Positions 31,274 to 33,787 of a stretch of 33,787 nt of DNA are shown piece by piece (the stretch's first letter is position 1; each line of letters starts with the position of its first letter). The notes under the pieces were generated by a model, which saw nothing but the letters and a program-made list of their open reading frames with translations, was not told the origin of the DNA and searched no databases. The stretch lies in the NCBI GenBank assembly GCA_903835325.1, contig CAILMU010000219.1, positions 1 through 33,787 on the forward strand. The letters are read 5' to 3'. Source of the stretch: an uncultured Microcaldota archaeon (GTDB taxonomy: Archaea; Micrarchaeota; Micrarchaeia; Anstonellales; Bilamarchaeaceae). Position numbers and translations under genes: made by a program.

Positions 31274-31845
31274 ATCTCTCGATCTCTTTTGGCATTTCGT
31301 ATAGGCGTAAATGCAGATTTACTGAAATAGAAGATAACCGCTCCGATGAGTATCAGGCACAACCCGATGAAAAACGTTATGTTTGATTGCACGAAGGTGC
31401 CTGAAACCTTATACGAATAATTCCCGCACGTCCCGAGAGACTCGTTTTTTATCGAACCGACAAATATCGCGCCGATCTCGTTATCGCCCTGGAACATGAT
31501 AGGTTTGGTCGCTATCTGATGATCGAATGTCCCATCGCCGGAACAGGTTTGGGAGCTGAGAATGTTTCCTGTCTGTGTGCAGCTGACCCTTGGAAATAGC
31601 CTCGGGGATAGACTTGGATATGCCTCGCCTGTATACGTCGAAGCGAAATCGATTGCGGTCATCTGAGTGCCAGGAACTAGGACCACTGAGGCATTGTTGA
31701 CATCCCCTAGCCCGATGATGTTCATCGAGACATGATAGGTATCCGGGATCACGGCGGGGCAAGTCGCTGCCCAGCTCGATAGCGCCAAAACAAGAAATGC
31801 TATGAAACCAACAAACAGATTATCGAATAGAGATATCTTCGGCAT
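31270..31845 (-). CDS. Exported/membrane-anchored protein, 191 aa
   Basis: N-terminal signal or anchor helix (residues 9-28, LFVGFIAFLVLALSSWAATC), an extracytoplasmic region of about 130 residues with several Cys (CTQTGNILSSQTCSGDG) and N-glycosylation-type sites, and a C-terminal helix (about 160-180, FFIGLCLILIGAVIFYF) with a basic end. The frame opens at TTG 31926, but ATG 31845 follows a TATA element (TTAAATACGATA, about 31880-31892) and gives a clean signal. Its stop overlaps the next gene by four bases. Repeat copy C lies over its last codons, and copy D 55 bases upstream. Function unknown. Confidence 0.68.
   Translation of the reverse strand: MPKISLFDNLFVGFIAFLVLALSSWAATCPAVIPDTYHVSMNIIGLGDVNNASVVLVPGTQMTAIDFASTYTGEAYPSLSPRLFPRVSCTQTGNILSSQTCSGDGTFDHQIATKPIMFQGDNEIGAIFVGSIKNESLGTCGNYSYKVSGTFVQSNITFFIGLCLILIGAVIFYFSKSAFTPIRNAKRDREI
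31275..31300 (-). repeat. Intergenic repeat copy C, overlapping a gene end
   Basis: Read on plus as TCTCTCGATCTCTTTTGGCA then TTTCGT. It is the most diverged copy and, unlike the others, encodes the C-terminal residues (NAKRDREI) of the 191-residue protein. Confidence 0.5.
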
Positions 31846-31899
31846 ATAACCATTCCCTATCTTACGATAATAGATATCGTATTTAACCTCTTCGCCAAG

Positions 31900-31925
31900 C
31901 TTCTCAATCTCTTTTGTAGTTCTCA
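31900..31925 (-). repeat. Intergenic repeat copy D
   Basis: Read on plus as CTTCTCAATCTCTTTTGTAG then TTCTCA. It sits between the truncated SdpI copy and the 191-residue gene, in the same position relative to the SdpI 3' end as copy A. Confidence 0.55.
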
Positions 31926-32097
31926 AATTCTTTTTCCTTTATCCTCGTCCCTGAAAACAAGATAGGAGTATACGAAGAGGAACACCGCTCCGAACAGGAT
32001 GAATGCTATCGCTTGCCAGAGGCCTATCGCCGGATATATCCCAAGAATCGATATCGCCCCAGCCACCTTGAAATTCACAGTCCCGGCCCATTTCGCT
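31923..32097 (-). pseudogene. Truncated duplicate of SdpI (C-terminal fragment)
   Basis: Minus-strand translation gives about 57 residues matching the C-terminus of the SdpI-like protein at 29298: FKVAGAISILG versus FKVAGLISILG, then VFLFVYSYLVFRDEDKGKR versus VFLFVYSYFVYRDEEKGKR. It begins without a start codon or the DUF1648 half. The nucleotide similarity continues into the following repeat element, so a whole segment was duplicated and then cut. It could still be read through from upstream, but with no start it is best called a pseudogene. Confidence 0.8.
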
Positions 32098-32150
32098 TTC
32101 CGCTATTTAAACCTTGCGTTATCGTCCGTAATATCCGCCCGAGGTACAAG

Positions 32151-32160
32151 CCTTTTAAAA
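32151..32160 (+). promoter_or_regulatory. TATA box of the DHH gene
   Basis: CCTTTTAAAA about 23-32 bases before the ATG at 32183, predicting a leaderless transcript. A minus-strand ATTTAAA (about 32104) lies on the other side. Confidence 0.6.
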
Positions 32161-32182
32161 GCATGATTGATTAGCCTCTCCA

Positions 32183-33382
32183 ATGTCCAATCCCAGGCAC
32201 TTAGAGTTGGCCAGCAGACGCCAGCGCAATCCCTCGACGAGGATGCCATCGCATTACAGCGTCAAACCCGAGCCGCTGGAAAGCCTTCAATCCATCGAAC
32301 CGGTCTATGGGATGAAAGACAAGCCGGTATCTTCCTCTCCGCCAAGCAACTCGAAGGTCATCGCAAGGATGGCCGACGACCAGGACAGGGAGGTTTTCGG
32401 GGTCGTCATGGAGACTGTGCGATCAAGCGGAGCCATACTCTGCCCCCACGATGTCCCGGATGCAGACGCTTTCGGAGCGGCATATGCTGTAAGGGCATTC
32501 TTCCAGACCGAAAATATCCCGACGACTATAGTGGCCGAACGCATCATCCCGAACTCCGACCTGCTCTTGCTGGCGCTCGGAATCTCTCCGGTCGGTTGGG
32601 ATTCTATAAGAGCCGACGACCTCCGCCCGATAATCACCCTGGACACCAGCTCCAGGAACACGTTCAGGAAAGGGGCGGAACGGAAGAACAGGGTGATACT
32701 TTCCATCGACCATCATTATGCTGACCAGGCCAAGCTCGAACCTGTCTACAGGATAATAAACCGGCAGGCAGGCTCTACATGCGGCATCGTGGCATCCCTC
32801 ATTCCGGGCGAGCTGATAGATCCATTGACCGCCCTTGCCTTGGCCGCAGGCATATCCTGCGATACGCAGAGGCTTCTGACAGCCGACGATGAGACCTTGA
32901 GACTGTTCAGGCGCCTGAGAAGGATATCCAAGGTCCCGAGGCACAGGATCGACGAGCTGGCCTTCCCGTCGCTCAAGAGGGATGTCCTGGCCACACTCAT
33001 CGCCGAGCTCTCATCCATAAGGAGCGTAGTCTATAATGAGAGGGTCATCGCCGTGTGCATGACTGCTATAAAGCCACCGGCCATCATGGTCACTCTCATG
33101 CGCGAAATGGACATCGACATCTCGGCGGCGCTTTCTCCGCTCTCGCACAGGAGGTTCCAGCTCTCGCTGAGGGTGAACCAGAAGAACGCCTTCGAATACG
33201 GCATCAAGGCGCATGAGCTGGCCCGTTCCATAAGCAGCAGGTGCGGTTCGTTGTCCAAAGGCGAAGTCGGCGGGCATGATGATATGGCAGGCGGTACGCT
33301 GCCTGGCCAGTACGAGGATATCGTTGACCATATCATCGCAGCGGTCCGTGAAGCGGTGGATAAGGCGCTGGCCAAGCCATGA
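32183..33382 (+). CDS. DHH/DHHA1 family phosphoesterase (RecJ/NrnA-like)
   Basis: Metal-dependent phosphoesterase; relatives cut single-stranded DNA (RecJ), short RNA (NrnA) or cyclic dinucleotides. 399 residues. Residues 1-60 are a hydrophilic N-terminal extension. DHH domain ligands: HDVPDADAFGAAYA (89-102; the DxD motif), Asp154 (ITLDTSS), and DHH at 176-178 (ILSIDHHYAD). The DHHA1 domain has GGHDDMAGG at 363-371. Length and the spacing of the DHH and DHHA1 parts fit NrnA-like or archaeal RecJ-like proteins rather than bacterial RecJ (no OB-fold). Exact substrate is not decidable. Leaderless start, alone in its transcript. Confidence 0.92.
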   Translation: MSNPRHLELASRRQRNPSTRMPSHYSVKPEPLESLQSIEPVYGMKDKPVSSSPPSNSKVIARMADDQDREVFGVVMETVRSSGAILCPHDVPDADAFGAAYAVRAFFQTENIPTTIVAERIIPNSDLLLLALGISPVGWDSIRADDLRPIITLDTSSRNTFRKGAERKNRVILSIDHHYADQAKLEPVYRIINRQAGSTCGIVASLIPGELIDPLTALALAAGISCDTQRLLTADDETLRLFRRLRRISKVPRHRIDELAFPSLKRDVLATLIAELSSIRSVVYNERVIAVCMTAIKPPAIMVTLMREMDIDISAALSPLSHRRFQLSLRVNQKNAFEYGIKAHELARSISSRCGSLSKGEVGGHDDMAGGTLPGQYEDIVDHIIAAVREAVDKALAKP

Positions 33383-33500
33383 AAAGGGCATGCACCTATC
33401 TTACAGCCGCGATTTCCTGTTTCCATGCGTTTTTATCGATGCTTTTAATAGGTCACGATAAGGATAGTATTAATAAAAGTGTGTGAATATTATAATTATT

Positions 33501-33787
33501 GTGAGCCGAATTAAGCGCGAGGGTCCTAGTACCAAGGACATGCATGAGACTTTTGCTTCAGAGGAGCCGCCCACATCGAGGCGTGGGTTCCGCGCAGTGA
33601 CCAGCCTCACAGACACCCTTTCCAGATACCGGGATCTTCTGGACCATCTGCCCCAAATCGTTTTCGAAACAGACAGAAAAGAAATCGAGTGGACCTTTAT
33701 ACGTACTCCTACGGAGTGGGACGAACAGAAGACCCTCTGTGAGTGGTTATGTAGGGAACACCCGCGTTTAGTTTTTTGGTCGGTACC
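33501..33787 (+). CDS. Unknown protein, N-terminal part only
   Basis: A frame opens at GTG 33501 and runs off the right edge (95 codons). GTG is preferred because a TATA-like TTAATAAAAG (about 33470-33479) lies about 25 bases upstream, as for other leaderless genes here. The first 30 residues are charged and hydrophilic; then SRYRDLLDHLPQIVFETD resembles the opening of a PAS domain, but the following residues (EWTFIRTPTEWDE) do not continue the pattern. No further call possible without the rest. Confidence 0.55.
   Translation, partial: MSRIKREGPSTKDMHETFASEEPPTSRRGFRAVTSLTDTLSRYRDLLDHLPQIVFETDRKEIEWTFIRTPTEWDEQKTLCEWLCREHPRLVFWSV

Noticed and set aside
29274..31925. CRISPR array
   Set aside because: The four repeat copies are irregularly spaced (hundreds of bases) at gene boundaries and diverged; no spacers or cas genes are in the window.
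33501..33787. PAS-domain sensor kinase at the right edge
   Set aside because: Only about 18 residues match a PAS opening and the pattern stops; too little for a call.

Overview
The window is archaeal chromosomal DNA. It carries one archaeal-type 16S rRNA gene, an archaeal glutamyl-tRNA synthetase, diphthine synthase (DphB), the bifunctional archaeal fructose-1,6-bisphosphate aldolase/phosphatase, a Dpo4-like Y-family polymerase with a C-terminal PCNA-box-like tail, and many TATA-box promoters 22-30 bases upstream of start codons (leaderless mRNAs). The 16S gene has no 23S, 5S or tRNA beside it. Its sequence differs from common archaeal/universal primers at the 5' end and at the 515F site. Together with compact gene packing and many lineage-specific short genes, this suggests a DPANN-type archaeon; Micrarchaeota is my best guess. 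The rRNA was not compared with any database, so this placement is tentative.

Layout. 1-1.0 kb: two minus-strand genes (a TPR-like protein and a truncated unknown). 1.1-2.9 kb: the 16S rRNA unit with promoter and flanking processing stem. 3.0-4.3 kb: an orphan gene and a minus-strand HTH regulator coupled to a 28-residue ORF. 4.7-8.7 kb: a lysine-rich small protein, gltX, an HD-domain hydrolase and a tandem pair of paralogous four-helix membrane proteins. 8.75-16.6 kb is a housekeeping block: class II ribonucleotide reductase without its usual redox tail, an oversized class IV aminotransferase, FBP aldolase/phosphatase overlapping a DUF192 protein, dphB, a new 40-residue basic protein with a perfect Shine-Dalgarno, and dinB. 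16.7-22.6 kb: a SAM methyltransferase, a PsbP/DcrB-like protein, a Hanks-type kinase with two membrane helices, an NSUN-type RNA m5C methyltransferase whose PUA domain is a separate overlapping gene, and two small zinc-ribbon proteins with the same Cys spacing.

22.7-28.6 kb is an accessory block of short, mostly unrecognised and mostly leaderless units: two paralogues flanking a lipoprotein with an SGNH-like but active-site-altered domain, a second lipoprotein, and small membrane or soluble proteins. 28.7-32.1 kb is a minus-strand block of membrane proteins (SdpI family and others) with a VapBC toxin-antitoxin pair, a 26-bp element repeated four times near gene boundaries, and a truncated SdpI duplicate. 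This looks like a rearranged region. 32.2 kb to the end holds a DHH/DHHA1 phosphoesterase and the start of an unrecognised gene.

Two kinds of translation start are visible. Genes with a TATA box about 25 bases upstream have no Shine-Dalgarno. Internal or long-leader genes use GGTGA, GGTGG or GGAGG, complementary to the 16S 3' end (TCACCTCC). No CRISPR array, insertion sequence, tRNA gene or recognisable defence island was found. The best candidates for undescribed biology are the exported/paralogue cassette at 23.5-28.5 kb, the repeat-punctuated SdpI region, and the small basic 40-residue protein.
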